Below, in pieces: positions 16,107-26,464 of a stretch of 64,000 nt of DNA. Position 1 is the first letter of the stretch. Each line of letters starts with the position of its first letter. This stretch comes from Kitasatospora sp. MMS16-BH015 (GTDB lineage: Bacteria; Actinomycetota; Actinomycetes; Streptomycetales; Streptomycetaceae). The stretch covers positions 4,092,001 through 4,156,000 of the forward strand of contig NZ_CP025394.1 in the NCBI RefSeq assembly GCF_002943525.1, read 5' to 3'. A model generated the notes under the pieces. That model was not told where the DNA came from and made no database searches. It saw only the letters and a program-made list of their open reading frames with translations. Both the position numbers and the translations under genes were made by a program.

Positions 16107-17492
16107 ATGCCGTACACCGCCCTGCCCGGTCCAGTGACTGAACACATGTCCAGAGCAGCCGGCGGGTTGGCCCGGCGGCGGACCCGGTGGGCGGTGCTCG
16201 CCCTGGTGGTGGCCGCGGCCCTCGCGGTCCGCGTGCCGGGCCGGTGGTTCGAGACCGTCGACTACCTGCTGTTCCTGCACCCCTGGTACGAGCACATAGC
16301 CACCCACGGCGGCTTCCACGCGCTCGCCGACACCGGGTTCGCCGACTACAACGTCCCGTACCTGTACCTGCTGGCCGTGCTGACCCACCTGCCGGCGGTG
16401 CCGCCCCTGCTCGGCATCAAGGCGGTCTCGGTCGGCTTCGAGCTGCTGCTCGCCTTCTTCGTGTACCGGATCACCGGGCTGCGGCACCCGGGCCGCCCGG
16501 GCCTGCCGGTGCTCGCGGTGGCACTCACCCTGCTGCTGCCCTCGGTGGTGGTCAACGGCGCCTGGTGGGCGCAGTCGGACGCGGTGTTCGCCGCGTTCGT
16601 GCTCGGCGCCGTCTACCACGTGCTGCGTCAACGGCCTTGGTGGGCCTGCACGTTCTTCGGGCTGGCGCTGGCCTTCAAGCTCCAGGCGGTGTTCGCCTTC
16701 CCGTTCCTGCTGGTGATGCTGCTGCTCGGCCGGGTGCCGTGGCGGGCGCTGCTCGCGGTGCCCGCCGTCTACCTGGCGCTGGACCTGCCCGCACTGCTGC
16801 TCGGCCACGAACCGGTCGCCCTGTTCACGGTCTACGCCCGGCAGACCACCACCTACGGCGGCCTGACTCTCAACGCGCCCTCGGTCTACCAACTGCTGCC
16901 CGACCCGGCCGATCCGGACCTCGCCCGGCGGCTCGGCATCCTGGCCACCGCCGGGGTGGTGCTCACCCTCGCCTCGCTGGGCGTGTTCTGCCGACGCGGG
17001 CTGGACACGATGTACTCCGGAGGCAGCGAAAGGCATCTGACGGGCCGTCATGTACTGCTGACGGCGACCGTCTCGGTGCTGGTCACGCCCTTCCTGCTGC
17101 CCGCGATGCACGACCGGTACTTCTACCTGGCAGACGTGTTCACGCTGCTCGCGGCCTTCGAGCTGCCCCGGCGGCTCTGCTGCCTGCCGGTGCTGCTGCA
17201 ACTGGCCTCGTTCGGCTCGGACTTGATCTACCTGCGGCACCCGTGGGCGGCGCCCAACCCGATGCCGCAGATGGCCGGCTACGCGGCGGCCGTGGCCCTG
17301 GCGCTGGCCGTCCTCCTCCGGACGACGGCCGGGGAGTTCCGCACCGAGCGCACCAGGCGGACCGAACGCACCCGGCGCACCCGGCCAACCGGGGCCCCGG
17401 AGCGGCCGAGGACGGCGGAGCCCAGGACCGTCACGGGCCCCAGCCGGAGTCCTCGTCGGACGGTGAGTGCTCGCCCACCTGGGCGGCCGTGA
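16107..17492 (+). CDS. multi-pass membrane glycosyltransferase (mannosyltransferase-like)
   Basis: The 461-residue protein has about 10 predicted membrane helices between residues 20 and 415 and an Arg/Thr/Pro-rich cytosolic tail. The motifs VDYLLFLHPWYEHI near the N-terminus, WWAQSDAVF in the middle and MHDRYFYLADVF near the C-terminus resemble Gpi18/GT-C-type polyprenyl-phosphate-dependent mannosyltransferases. It probably transfers sugar to a lipid or protein acceptor outside the membrane. ATG at 16107 has GGGGGAG 7 nt upstream. The tail after about residue 415 is low-complexity and overlaps a doubtful opposite-strand frame. Confidence 0.75.
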   Translation: MPYTALPGPVTEHMSRAAGGLARRRTRWAVLALVVAAALAVRVPGRWFETVDYLLFLHPWYEHIATHGGFHALADTGFADYNVPYLYLLAVLTHLPAVPPLLGIKAVSVGFELLLAFFVYRITGLRHPGRPGLPVLAVALTLLLPSVVVNGAWWAQSDAVFAAFVLGAVYHVLRQRPWWACTFFGLALAFKLQAVFAFPFLLVMLLLGRVPWRALLAVPAVYLALDLPALLLGHEPVALFTVYARQTTTYGGLTLNAPSVYQLLPDPADPDLARRLGILATAGVVLTLASLGVFCRRGLDTMYSGGSERHLTGRHVLLTATVSVLVTPFLLPAMHDRYFYLADVFTLLAAFELPRRLCCLPVLLQLASFGSDLIYLRHPWAAPNPMPQMAGYAAAVALALAVLLRTTAGEFRTERTRRTERTRRTRPTGAPERPRTAEPRTVTGPSRSPRRTVSARPPGRP

Positions 17493-17740
17493 GCTTCCGG
17501 ACCATCGCGCACACCTCTTCCACCGGGAGTCGGGGGCGGTGCTCCGCCCCCGACTCCCATCCTGCCGAGGTGAAGCCGCGCCGGGAAGCGAGGACCGGCG
17601 GAGGTCTCGTGCCACGGAATGCCACAGAGGTCGGGCCCGGACGCATAAGCGGTCATACAAGGACTTACAGGGTCGAATCACCGCTGACGGCCCACCGCTG
17701 ACGGCCCACCGTCGAGGGCGCGCACGAACTTGGATGAGCG

Positions 17741-18589
17741 TCAGCTCCCGTAGCGGGCCAGGTAGTGCCAGACCCGCTTCAGGTCCTGCGGGTCGTACGC
17801 GCCGGTCCGGACGGCCGCGCCGATGATCCGAGGGTCGAGCAGGCCGTCCTCGGCGATCTCGGCGCCCAGCTCGACGTACTCCGGGCCCCGGAAACCGGGG
17901 TGGCGGCGCAGCTCGGCGACGGTGAGGCGGAAGCCGCCGTGCCACTCCACCGGGCAGGGCAGCCGGGCGGCGGCGGCCTCGACCTCGGTGCCCCGGTAGC
18001 AGGGGTCGAGCACGATCGCCTCCACGTGATGCTCGAAGAGCACCGGCCCGTGCACCTGAGCCTCGATGTAGTCGTCCAAGGCGTCCGGCTCGTCCGCCTC
18101 GGCCAGGGCCACCAGGCCGAACTGCTCGGCCACCCCGAAGGACTCGGGCTCGGCCACGCTGTCCGGGTAGCAGAAGGTGGCCCGGGCCAGGGTGTCCGGC
18201 GTCAGCCGCAGGTGAGCCGACCCGAAGCGCGGGGCGGCGCCGAACGGGCGCCGGCGGTGGTTGAGCGCACCGTAGACGGGACGCTCGGCGGCGGGCGCCG
18301 CGTCGTACGCACCGCCGAAGATCCGACTCTCCCAGCGCCAGCGGTCCCCGCCGGGGTGGGCGGTCAGACCGCCGTTGCCGGTGCCGGTGACGAACTGCGA
18401 GCGGTAGACCCCGTCCTCGGCGAAGGCCGCGAGGATGCCGCGGCCGGTCACTGCCCGGTCCGGGTGGAAGTTCATCGTCAGCCGCAGCGCGCCGTCCACC
18501 GGCCCACCCGCCAGTGACCGCGCCGCCACGTGCGCCAGCGCCCGCCGGGCGGGTGTGGCGGCGTCCCCGTGCGTCCCGGTGTCCGTCAT
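17741..18589 (-). CDS. DUF3626 protein
   Basis: The 282-residue protein begins MTDTGTHGDAATPARRALAH. It carries the DUF3626 pattern LRLTMNFHPDR, followed by YRSQFVTGTGNGGLTAHPGG and YGALNHRRRPFGAAPRFGS, and a central acidic region. The motif NFHPDR and the conserved glycines could line a binding pocket, but the function of the family is unknown. ATG at 18589 is where the conserved domain starts. The longer frame upstream is low-complexity. The last residues read VWHYLARYGS. It is transcribed alone, towards the glycosyltransferase gene. Confidence 0.8.
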   Translation of the reverse strand: MTDTGTHGDAATPARRALAHVAARSLAGGPVDGALRLTMNFHPDRAVTGRGILAAFAEDGVYRSQFVTGTGNGGLTAHPGGDRWRWESRIFGGAYDAAPAAERPVYGALNHRRRPFGAAPRFGSAHLRLTPDTLARATFCYPDSVAEPESFGVAEQFGLVALAEADEPDALDDYIEAQVHGPVLFEHHVEAIVLDPCYRGTEVEAAAARLPCPVEWHGGFRLTVAELRRHPGFRGPEYVELGAEIAEDGLLDPRIIGAAVRTGAYDPQDLKRVWHYLARYGS

Positions 18590-18763
18590 CGCCGCAGTCT
18601 GCCGCAGCCGGGCCGGCGGGTGCACCCGGTTTCGGCCCCGGAGGCTCGGTGTCACCGTGCGGACACTCTGAGTGGCAGCACCCCCGCATTCCCCATAGCT
18701 TCGAGCGGGTGCCTCCGCGCGCCCACGGCCCCGCAGCGAACCAGGAAGGCAGGCCACCACCCC

Positions 18764-19903
18764 ATGCCGAGGCGACCGTCACCCCTACTCCCGGCGGCCG
18801 CGGCCGCCGTGCTCACCTGTCTGGCCCTGGCGCCGCCCGCGCATGCCGCCGCGCCCACGGGCACCGGCGGCACGCGCTGGCACGTCGTCCACCCGGGTGA
18901 GTCGATCCAGCAGGCCGTGGACGCGGCCCGGCCCGGCGACGGCGTGCTGGTGCTGCCGGGCACCTACCGGGAGAGCGTCCGGATCACCACCCCGCACCTC
19001 ACCCTCCAGGGCCTCGGCCAGGACGCCGTCCTCACCCCTCCCGAGGCCCCCGCCACCTCACAGGCCACCCCGCAGGCCGGCCGGCGCAGCGAGCAGCCGC
19101 CCGCCCCGCCCGCCGGGTCCTGCGCCGCCGCCGGCCACGGCATCTGTGTGGACGGTACGGCCGCCGCGCCGCTGCCCGGCGTCACGGTGGCCACGCTGAC
19201 CGTCCGGGGCTTCCCGAAGAACGGGCTGGACGCCTCCGGCACCGACGGCCTCCAGGTGCACGGCGTGCTCGCGCTGGACAACGGGCAGCAGGGCATCAGC
19301 GAGGAGAAGTCGGTGCGGTCCGTGGTCCGGGACAACGACGCCCGGGGCAACGGGCAGGCCGGGGTGTTCCTGGCCAACGCCGCGTACGAGGAGGGCGGCG
19401 CGATCGACACCCGGGGCTCGGTGATCAGCGGCAACCGGCTGAGCGGCAACCGGCTCGGCGTGGTCGTGCGGCGGGCCCGGGAGCTGACCGTGGCGGCCAA
19501 CGAGGTGCACGGCAACTGCGGCGGGGTCTTCGTCATCGGCGACGAGAACCGGCCCCGGGCGGGCGCGCTGACGGTGCGCGGCAACCACGTGTACGAGAAC
19601 AACGCCTACTGCCCGCCCAACCCCCGGCTGGGCTTCATCCAGGGCAGCGGGATCCTCTTCACCGGCGCCGAGGACAGCCTGGTCACCGAGAACCGGGTCG
19701 AGGACAACACCGGCGACTCGTCGATGTCCGGCGGGATCGTGCTGCTGCGCAGCCTGGTCGGCTCGCCGAACTCGGGCATCACGGTGACCGACAACCTCGT
19801 GCTGCGCAACGGCCCGGCCGACCTCGCCGACCGCGACACCGGCTCCGGCAACACCTTCGCCCGCAACACCTGCGCCGTCTCCGAACCGGCCGGCCACTGC
19901 TGA
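18764..19903 (+). CDS. secreted right-handed beta-helix protein
   Basis: The 379-residue protein has a classic signal peptide (RR, hydrophobic stretch, cleavage near AHAAAPT). It then has an ESIQQAVDAARPGDGVLVLPGTY entry motif, split here as ESIQQAVDAA and GDGVLVLPGTY. This is followed by about ten beta-helix rungs rich in N-N-x-G (VRDNDARGNG, ISGNRLSGNR, VRGNHVYENN). Pectate-lyase-like or NosD-like folds begin this way. No lyase catalytic residues are obvious. A Pro/Ala-rich insertion at about 105-140 interrupts the first rungs. It is a likely surface or polysaccharide-acting protein. Confidence 0.8.
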   Translation: MPRRPSPLLPAAAAAVLTCLALAPPAHAAAPTGTGGTRWHVVHPGESIQQAVDAARPGDGVLVLPGTYRESVRITTPHLTLQGLGQDAVLTPPEAPATSQATPQAGRRSEQPPAPPAGSCAAAGHGICVDGTAAAPLPGVTVATLTVRGFPKNGLDASGTDGLQVHGVLALDNGQQGISEEKSVRSVVRDNDARGNGQAGVFLANAAYEEGGAIDTRGSVISGNRLSGNRLGVVVRRARELTVAANEVHGNCGGVFVIGDENRPRAGALTVRGNHVYENNAYCPPNPRLGFIQGSGILFTGAEDSLVTENRVEDNTGDSSMSGGIVLLRSLVGSPNSGITVTDNLVLRNGPADLADRDTGSGNTFARNTCAVSEPAGHC

Positions 19904-19960
19904 CCCACCACTGACCCACTCCCCACCCCGAACTGCCAACCACCCCCCAGGGAAGGCCCC

Positions 19961-21010
19961 ATGAGCACCACCGCTCCCCCGAACGCGAACCCCTCCCCCA
20001 CCCCCGGCTCCACCATGCGGCTGCGCGAACTGGTCTTCGGCGCCGCCTGCGCCGCCGCCCTGCGCGCCGCCGCCTCGCTCCGGATCGCCGACGCGCTCGG
20101 CGAACAGCCCATGACGGTGAACGAATTGGCCGACGCCGTCGGCGTCGAGCCGAGACCGCTGCGGCGGCTGCTGCGCGCGCTCTCCTGCTACGGCGTCTTT
20201 ACCGAGACCGGCGAGGACAGCTACGCGCACACCGACATGTCCCGCCAACTGCGCGAGGACGCACCGGACAGCCTGCGCTACATCACCCTCTGGTGCACCG
20301 AGCCGTGGACCTGGCAGGCCTGGCCCCGGCTGGAGGACGCCGTCCGCACCGGCCGCACCGTCTTCCCCGAGCTGTACGGGCGGGAGTTCTTCGACTACCT
20401 GCACAGCGGCGAGGCCGAGGACTCGGCCCGGGTCTTCGACCAGGCGATGACCCACTCCAGCCGGCAGTCCGCCGCCGATCTGGCCGGGTACCTCGACCTC
20501 AGCGGGATCGGCTCGGTGGCCGACATCGGCGGCGGGCAGGGCCAGGTGCTGGCCGGCCTGCTGGCCAAGCACCCCCAGCTGCGCGGTACCCTGCTCGACC
20601 TGCCCAAGGTGGTCGAGCACGCCGACCCGCGGCTGCGCCCGGGCGGTGAACTCGCCGACCGGGCCCGGCTGGTGGGCGGTGACTGCCGGGAGGCCATCCC
20701 GGTGGAGGCCGACCTCTACATCATCAAGAACATCCTGGAGTGGGACGACGAGAGCACCCGCCGCACGCTGGCCAACGTCCGGGCCGTCGCCCGGCCCGGG
20801 GCCCGGCTGGTCGTGGTGGAGAACCTGGTCGACGACAGCCCCTCGATGCGCTTCACCACCGCGATGGACCTGCTCCTGCTGCTCAACGTCGGCGGCGCCA
20901 AGCACTCCCGGGAGAGCCTGCTCGCGCTGCTCACCGAGGCCGGCCTGCGGGTCACCGGAGTGCACCCGGTCAACCCGTACCTGCACGCCTTCGAGGCCGA
21001 GATCGGCTGA
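19961..21010 (+). CDS. SAM-dependent O-methyltransferase (polyketide type)
   Basis: The 349-residue product has an N-terminal winged-helix dimerisation domain (about 25-110) and a Rossmann domain with SAM motif VADIGGGQG at about 186-194. The layout matches the plant/bacterial O-methyltransferase family that includes TcmN/TcmO and DnrK. The usual catalytic histidine of the LHDW motif is not present. The segment reads NILEWDDE (about 246-253), giving Leu at that position, as in DnrK/RdmB-type relatives. It is convergent with the last cyclase gene of the spore-pigment operon and probably decorates that polyketide. It may be slow or may have another activity. Confidence 0.82.
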   Translation: MSTTAPPNANPSPTPGSTMRLRELVFGAACAAALRAAASLRIADALGEQPMTVNELADAVGVEPRPLRRLLRALSCYGVFTETGEDSYAHTDMSRQLREDAPDSLRYITLWCTEPWTWQAWPRLEDAVRTGRTVFPELYGREFFDYLHSGEAEDSARVFDQAMTHSSRQSAADLAGYLDLSGIGSVADIGGGQGQVLAGLLAKHPQLRGTLLDLPKVVEHADPRLRPGGELADRARLVGGDCREAIPVEADLYIIKNILEWDDESTRRTLANVRAVARPGARLVVVENLVDDSPSMRFTTAMDLLLLLNVGGAKHSRESLLALLTEAGLRVTGVHPVNPYLHAFEAEIG

Positions 21011-21024
21011 ACCGGAGAGCACAC

Positions 21025-21061
21025 GAGTGGGGCGCGAGGCTTCGAGCCTCGCGCCCCACTC
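21025..21061. terminator. bidirectional terminator, methyltransferase/cyclase
   Basis: A perfect 17-bp stem (GAGTGGGGCGCGAGGCT and its complement) with a TCG loop lies between two convergent genes. Confidence 0.85.
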
Positions 21062-21075
21062 CGATGACCGGCCCG

Positions 21076-21396
21076 CTACCGCTCCCAGCGGTAGAACTCC
21101 CGGGCCATCGCGTCCTTGGGCTCCCGCCAGGTGGCCGGGTCGTACGCCTGGACGTAGGCGGTGAGTTGCTCACTGACCGAGCGGAACTCGGGGTGGGCGA
21201 CGTGCTTGGCCACCTCCGGGCCGGGCGCGCGCTCGGCCTCGATCAGGTGCAGGTAGAGGTCGCCGAACTGGAACAGGCTGCGGCCGGTGACGCCGATCAG
21301 GTGCGGGAGTTCGCCCTGGTCGGAGGTCTCGAAGACCCGGGCGATGTCGGGGGCCGCGCCGGGCTTCATCCGGGCGACGATCAGGGCACGGTGCAC
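21076..21396 (-). CDS. TcmI-family polyketide cyclase (whiE ORFVII-like)
   Basis: The 106-residue product has the small ABM-like ferredoxin fold. It starts MHRALIVARMKPG, with a central SLFQFGDLYLHLIEAE strand region and HPEFRSVSEQL. This is the TcmI-type second/third ring cyclase family. It is the last gene of the leftward pigment operon and starts with GTG 6 bp after the aromatase stop, with a GGAAGGA ribosome site inside that stop region. By analogy it guides late ring closure of the long polyketide chain. It should act in the cytosol together with the aromatase and ACP. Confidence 0.88.
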   Translation of the reverse strand: MHRALIVARMKPGAAPDIARVFETSDQGELPHLIGVTGRSLFQFGDLYLHLIEAERAPGPEVAKHVAHPEFRSVSEQLTAYVQAYDPATWREPKDAMAREFYRWER

Positions 21397-21402
21397 GGCC
21401 GA

Positions 21403-22102
<700 letters not shown>

Positions 22103-22138
22103 CGGAGTTCTCCCAAAGAGCAGTAGGAACAACGGATT

Positions 22139-23380
22139 TCAGTACGGGCGGCGCAGTACGAGCGCCGAGTTGGAGCCCATCAGCCCCCGGCTGAGCACCA
22201 GGGCGGTGCGCAGCTCGGCGGCGCGGGCGAAGCCGGTCACCAGGTCGATGTCGAGGCCGTCGCGGAGCGCGGTGACGCCCGGGGTGGGCGGGATCAGGCT
22301 CTGCTCCATGGCGAGCACGGCGGCGGCGGTGTCGATCAGCGGTGCGCCGCAGTAGGCCCGGCCGGTACCGGACTTGGGCGCGGTGACCGGCACGTAGGCG
22401 GCGTGTTCGCCGAGCGCGTCGGCCAGCGCGAGGGCCTCGGCGAGGTCGGCCTCGGGGACGCCGAGGGCGTCGGCGAAGACCACGTCGACCTCGTCGGGGG
22501 CGCAGTGCGCCTCCTCCAGGGCGCCCCGGATGGCGTGGGCCAGGCCCTCGCGGGAGGCGGCCCAGGCCGAGGCGCCGGTGAAGGTGGCGGCATGGCCCGC
22601 GAGTTCGGCCCGGATCCGGGCACCCCGGCCGCGCGCGGTGGCCTCGTCCTCGACCACGAACATCGCGCCGCCCTCGGCCGGCACGAAGCCGCTCGCGGCC
22701 GGGCTGAACGGGAGGTAGGCGCTCTCCGGGTCCTCGGCCAGGCTCAGTTCGGGGTAGCCGAGCTGGCAGACCACCGAGTACGGGGCGAGCGGGGCCTCGG
22801 CGGCGCCGACCACCACGGTGTCGGTGCCGCGCCGGATGGTGCGGGCGGCGTGGGCCAGCGCGTCCAGGCCGCCCGCCTCGTCGCTGGCCACCACCCCGCA
22901 GGGGCCCTTGAAGCCGCCGCGGATCGAGATCTGGCCGGTGGAGGCGGCGTAGAACCAGGCGATCGACTGGTAGGGGCCGACGAACTGCGGCCCCTGGCCC
23001 CAGAGTTGCTGGAGCTCGCGCTGGCCGAACTCGCCGCCGCCGGAGCCCGCCGCGGTGACCACGCCGATCGCGAACGGCGAGCCGGCCTCCCGCTCGAACC
23101 GGGCGTCGGCCAGGGCGAGGTCGGCGGCGGCCATCGCGTAGTGGGTGAACCGGTCGGTCTGCACCAGGTAGCGGCCCTCGACCGCCTCCTCGGCCTCGAA
23201 GCCGGTGACCTGGCCGGCCACCCGCAGCGGCAGCCGCTCGCAGCCCTCCCGGGTGACCGGGCCGAGCACGTTGCGACCCTCCCGGGTGGCCTTCCAGAAG
23301 TCGTCCGCGCCGACCCCGTTGGGGGAGATCACGCCGATGCCGGTGAGCACGGCCCGGCGGCCGGGCAGGATCGCCGTCAT
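22139..23380 (-). CDS. ketosynthase beta / chain-length factor (whiE ORFIV-like)
   Basis: The 413-residue thiolase-fold partner of KS-alpha has no active-site cysteine. The equivalent region reads [11 protein letters not shown], with Glu168 where KS-alpha has Cys169 and where most characterised factors have Gln. It forms the heterodimer that sets chain length; spore-pigment systems make long (C24-type) chains. Its ATG overlaps the KS-alpha stop by 4 bp (ATGA), so equimolar synthesis is expected. An SGTGRAY block replaces the catalytic His loops. Confidence 0.93.
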   Translation of the reverse strand: MTAILPGRRAVLTGIGVISPNGVGADDFWKATREGRNVLGPVTREGCERLPLRVAGQVTGFEAEEAVEGRYLVQTDRFTHYAMAAADLALADARFEREAGSPFAIGVVTAAGSGGGEFGQRELQQLWGQGPQFVGPYQSIAWFYAASTGQISIRGGFKGPCGVVASDEAGGLDALAHAARTIRRGTDTVVVGAAEAPLAPYSVVCQLGYPELSLAEDPESAYLPFSPAASGFVPAEGGAMFVVEDEATARGRGARIRAELAGHAATFTGASAWAASREGLAHAIRGALEEAHCAPDEVDVVFADALGVPEADLAEALALADALGEHAAYVPVTAPKSGTGRAYCGAPLIDTAAAVLAMEQSLIPPTPGVTALRDGLDIDLVTGFARAAELRTALVLSRGLMGSNSALVLRRPY

Positions 23381-24642
23381 GCCGCCACCCCCGCCTGCCG
23401 GAGCAGCACGGCCGACTGGAAGCCGCCGAAGCCGCTGCCGACCGAGAGCACGTGCCGCAGCCGGGCCGGCCGGGCGGTGCGCGGCACGTAGTCGAGGTCG
23501 CACTCCGGATCCGGCGTCTCGTAGTTGGCCGTGGGCGGCACCACCTGGTGCATCAACGCCAGGACGCAGGCGGCGAGTTCGATCGCGCCGATGGCGCCGA
23601 GCGAGTGGCCGACCATGGATTTGATCGAGCTCATCGGCGTCGCGTAGGCGTGGGCGCCGAGCGAGCGCTTCACGGCGGCGGTCTCGTGCCGGTCGTTCTG
23701 CTTGGTGCCGGAGCCGTGCGCGTTGACGTAGTCGATCTCGCTGCCGTCCACCCGGGCGTGGGCCAAGGCCCGGTCGATCGCCTCGGACATCTCGCGTCCC
23801 TCCTGGGTCAGCCCGGTCATGTGGTAGGCGTTCCCGTAGGTGGCGAATCCGCCGATCTCGCAGTGCACTTGGGCCCCTCGGCGGCGGGCGTGGCCGAGCT
23901 CCTCGAGGATCAGCACCGCCCCGCCCTCGCCGAGCACGAAGCCGTCCCGGTCCGCGTCGAACGGGCGGGAGGCGTGCGCCGGGTCGTCGTTGCGCTCGGA
24001 GGTGGCGTGGATGGCGTCGAAGCAGGCCACCGTGATCGGGGAGATCGGCGAATCGGCCGCCCCGGCCACGCAGACGTCGGCCCGGCCCTCCTCGATCGCG
24101 TGGAAGGCGTAGCCGATCGCGTCCAGGCCCGAGGTGCAGCCGGTGGAGACGCTCTGCACCGGCCCGCGCGCGCCCACCCGCTCGGCCACCGCCGAGGCCA
24201 GGGTGGAGGGCGAGAAGGCCCGGTGCAGGTGCGGATCGGCCCGGCGCGGGTCCACCGCCCAGCGCGCGCCGCCGTCGCTGACGGCGGTGTAGTCGTGCTC
24301 CAGCCGGGTGGTGCCGCCCACGGCGGTGCCCAGCGAGACCGCGACCCGCCAGGGGTCCAGCGCCGCCAGATCGAGCCCGGCGTGGCGCACCGCCTCGTCG
24401 GCGGCGGCCAGCGCGAACTGCACGTACCGGTCGGAGCGGGCCACCGTGGCCGGGTCGAGCCCGTGCGCGGCCGGGTCGAAGTCGCATTCGGCGGCGATCC
24501 GGGACCGGAAGCCGGTCGGGTCGAAGAGGGTGATGCCCCGGGTCGCCGTCCGGCCGGCGGTCAGCTGCTCCCAGAACGCGGGGGCGCCGATCCCGCCGGG
24601 GGCGACCACGCCGATCCCGGTGACGGCCACCCGCCTGGTCAT
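23377..24642 (-). CDS. ketosynthase alpha (whiE ORFIII-like)
   Basis: The 421-residue type II PKS ketosynthase has the catalytic triad intact: Cys169 in [10 protein letters not shown], His309 in [11 protein letters not shown] and His346 in [10 protein letters not shown]. The numbering is the same as in the actinorhodin enzyme. It catalyses decarboxylative condensation of malonyl units on the ACP. It overlaps the cupin gene upstream and the CLF gene downstream by 4 bp each. Gene order and neighbours place it in the spore-pigment (whiE/sch) family and not in an antibiotic cluster. Confidence 0.95.
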   Translation of the reverse strand: MTRRVAVTGIGVVAPGGIGAPAFWEQLTAGRTATRGITLFDPTGFRSRIAAECDFDPAAHGLDPATVARSDRYVQFALAAADEAVRHAGLDLAALDPWRVAVSLGTAVGGTTRLEHDYTAVSDGGARWAVDPRRADPHLHRAFSPSTLASAVAERVGARGPVQSVSTGCTSGLDAIGYAFHAIEEGRADVCVAGAADSPISPITVACFDAIHATSERNDDPAHASRPFDADRDGFVLGEGGAVLILEELGHARRRGAQVHCEIGGFATYGNAYHMTGLTQEGREMSEAIDRALAHARVDGSEIDYVNAHGSGTKQNDRHETAAVKRSLGAHAYATPMSSIKSMVGHSLGAIGAIELAACVLALMHQVVPPTANYETPDPECDLDYVPRTARPARLRHVLSVGSGFGGFQSAVLLRQAGVAA

Positions 24643-25079
24643 GCGACGACCTCGCTGGGCGCGGGGTGTTCCGGCGGCGGGGTGGCGGCCTCCGGCGCCT
24701 CCTCGGTGCTGACGTGCCCGAGCTCGGGGCGCGGGGCGAGCGGGCCGAGGTGGAAGACCATCCGGGCCTCGGTGCGGCCGACGTTGCGGAACCGGTGCCG
24801 CATGTCGACGGGGATCATCAGCCCGTGGTCCGGCCGCAGCCGGTGCGGCTCCCCGTCCAGGTCCACCTCCAGCTCGCCGCTGACCACGTACACGAACTCC
24901 TCCGAGTACGGGTGGTAGTGCTCGGCGATCCGCTCGCCCGGCCGGACGATCGCCAGCCCCATGAAGCCGCTGGTGGAGCCGACGGCGGTGGGGGTGAGCA
25001 GGGGCCGCAGCTCGGCACCGTGGCGACGGTTGGACGGCGCCTCGTCGATGTGCAGGATGCGGGGGTGCGGAGTGGTCAT
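24639..25079 (-). CDS. cupin-domain pigment protein (whiE ORFII-like)
   Basis: The 146-residue protein has one cupin barrel with metal-ligand motif [21 protein letters not shown] second strand motif [19 protein letters not shown] ends in another potential His ligand. The C-terminal 30 residues are Pro/Glu rich. whiE ORFII proteins of this type are conserved in spore-pigment clusters and are thought to help tailor or oxygenate the polyketide. The precise reaction is unknown. ATG at 25079 follows GAGGAG with 6-nt spacing. The stop overlaps the KS-alpha start. Confidence 0.88.
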   Translation of the reverse strand: MTTPHPRILHIDEAPSNRRHGAELRPLLTPTAVGSTSGFMGLAIVRPGERIAEHYHPYSEEFVYVVSGELEVDLDGEPHRLRPDHGLMIPVDMRHRFRNVGRTEARMVFHLGPLAPRPELGHVSTEEAPEAATPPPEHPAPSEVVA

Positions 25080-25111
25080 CTCGGGCTCCTCAAGCTGGGC
25101 GAGATCGGGGA

Positions 25112-26215
25112 TCAGGCGTCTTTCGCGCGGCGGTCGGTGAGCAGCGCCATCGAGCAGTCGGCGGCGAACCGGGCCAGGCCGGCCGGGGTGCGCAGGTCGT
25201 GGCCGACGGGTGCGGTCAGCCGGGCCAGCACCGCGACGGCCCGGGGGCCGACCACGCCGAGGGCCAGCGCGGGCACCGTCTCGGGCTCGGCGGTCAGGTC
25301 GACCACCCGCACCACGGTGTCCTCGCGCTGGAAGACGGTGCTGCCCGCGAACGGGTGACCGCCCTCGCGGACGGCGAGCGCGTCCTGGCGGGCCAGCAGT
25401 GCGGCCACCGCCGCGCCGCAGCCGGGCCGAACGGGGTACTGCAGGGCGTACCGGGTCACCGTGCCGCGCGGCTGCTCGGCCGCCGTGTGGTGCACGGCGG
25501 GCAGTGCGGCCCGCATGAAGAAGGCCCTCGCCGACTCCGGGTCGGCCAGGTCGCGGTGCTGCTCCAGGTACGGGTTGATCGCCTCCTCCACCGCCCGCAC
25601 CTCGGGCTGGGCGGCCACGTGCCGCAGGGCGGCAGCCAGGTCGCCCTCGACCTCCACCGAGCGGACCACCCGGTTGCCGCGCAGGAAGAGGGAGGTGCGC
25701 AGCAGCCGGGTGTGGTCGTCCACCCGGGCGGCCGGGGAGCTGTAGCCGGAGAGGATCCGGGCCACCTCGGGCTCGCTGCCGGGCTTCACGGTGAAGGTCA
25801 GCGCGTGCCGCACGGTGCCGTCCAGCACCGGGGCCTGGGTGGAGTCGAAGGTCTCCTCGCCGGAGGTCTCCCGCATGATGCTGAACCGCAGGCTCCGGGT
25901 GTCCCGGACGCAGCCGTGCAGCGGCCGGACCATCGCGCGGTGGGCCTCGCTGTCCACCCAGGCCAGGAACGGCTGCGCGCTCTCCCATTCGCTGGTGATC
26001 AGCCACTGCGAGGGGTCCTCGATCGACTGGCAGAGCTGGTCGGTGACGTGGCCGGGCACGGCCGCGACCTGGTGGCGGAGCTGCTCGTAGGCGGCCAGGA
26101 AGCGCTGCTGGGCGCCGTCCATGACGTCGCAGAGCAGCACGACGCGGAGCCTGGTGCGGGTGGCCGCGGAGCGGCCGGCCGGGGAGTGGGTCAGGGTGCT
26201 CACGGGGGTGGTCAT
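25112..26215 (-). CDS. SchA/CurD-like protein with ABM domains (whiE ORFI-like)
   Basis: The 367-residue protein is the first gene of the pigment operon. Three related alpha/beta segments of about 100 residues, starting near [21 protein letters not shown] and [11 protein letters not shown], look like repeated antibiotic-biosynthesis-monooxygenase/dimeric ferredoxin folds. ATG at 26215 follows AAGGAGAG with 8-nt spacing. Its role in pigment biosynthesis is unproven; homologs are SchA and CurD. The 249-bp gap upstream, shared with the divergent monooxygenase gene, should hold the sporulation-controlled promoters. Confidence 0.88.
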   Translation of the reverse strand: MTTPVSTLTHSPAGRSAATRTRLRVVLLCDVMDGAQQRFLAAYEQLRHQVAAVPGHVTDQLCQSIEDPSQWLITSEWESAQPFLAWVDSEAHRAMVRPLHGCVRDTRSLRFSIMRETSGEETFDSTQAPVLDGTVRHALTFTVKPGSEPEVARILSGYSSPAARVDDHTRLLRTSLFLRGNRVVRSVEVEGDLAAALRHVAAQPEVRAVEEAINPYLEQHRDLADPESARAFFMRAALPAVHHTAAEQPRGTVTRYALQYPVRPGCGAAVAALLARQDALAVREGGHPFAGSTVFQREDTVVRVVDLTAEPETVPALALGVVGPRAVAVLARLTAPVGHDLRTPAGLARFAADCSMALLTDRRAKDA

Positions 26216-26464
26216 GTATCCGTCTCTCCTTGGACGTCCACGGCGGCGGCCCGGCCGGACCGTGGCGGGTGACCGGGCGTGACGTGCTGCCGGTGACTGG
26301 TCCGGGAGGGGCGATCGACGCTCGGTGACCGCCGCTGAAACCTGAGGTCGATCGTGCGGGGAGCATCCGTACCGCGCGAGAGCTGGAAGCCATCCGGGCG
26401 AACGGCGCGGCGGGCGGGCGTCCTGGCCGAGCGGCTTCGGGCCGGAGGGCCGAGGGTGGACGGC

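Noticed and set aside
17431-17646. A 71-codon minus-strand frame between the glycosyltransferase and DUF3626 genes
   Set aside because: It overlaps the glycosyltransferase tail, has no clear ribosome site before its first start and no recognised motif; a short internal peptide (MVRKLTAAQVGEH) is not convincing.
15972-18782. A 936-codon minus-strand frame over the glycosyltransferase and DUF3626 genes
   Set aside because: Most of it is antisense or frame-shifted to the true genes and has no protein-like composition.
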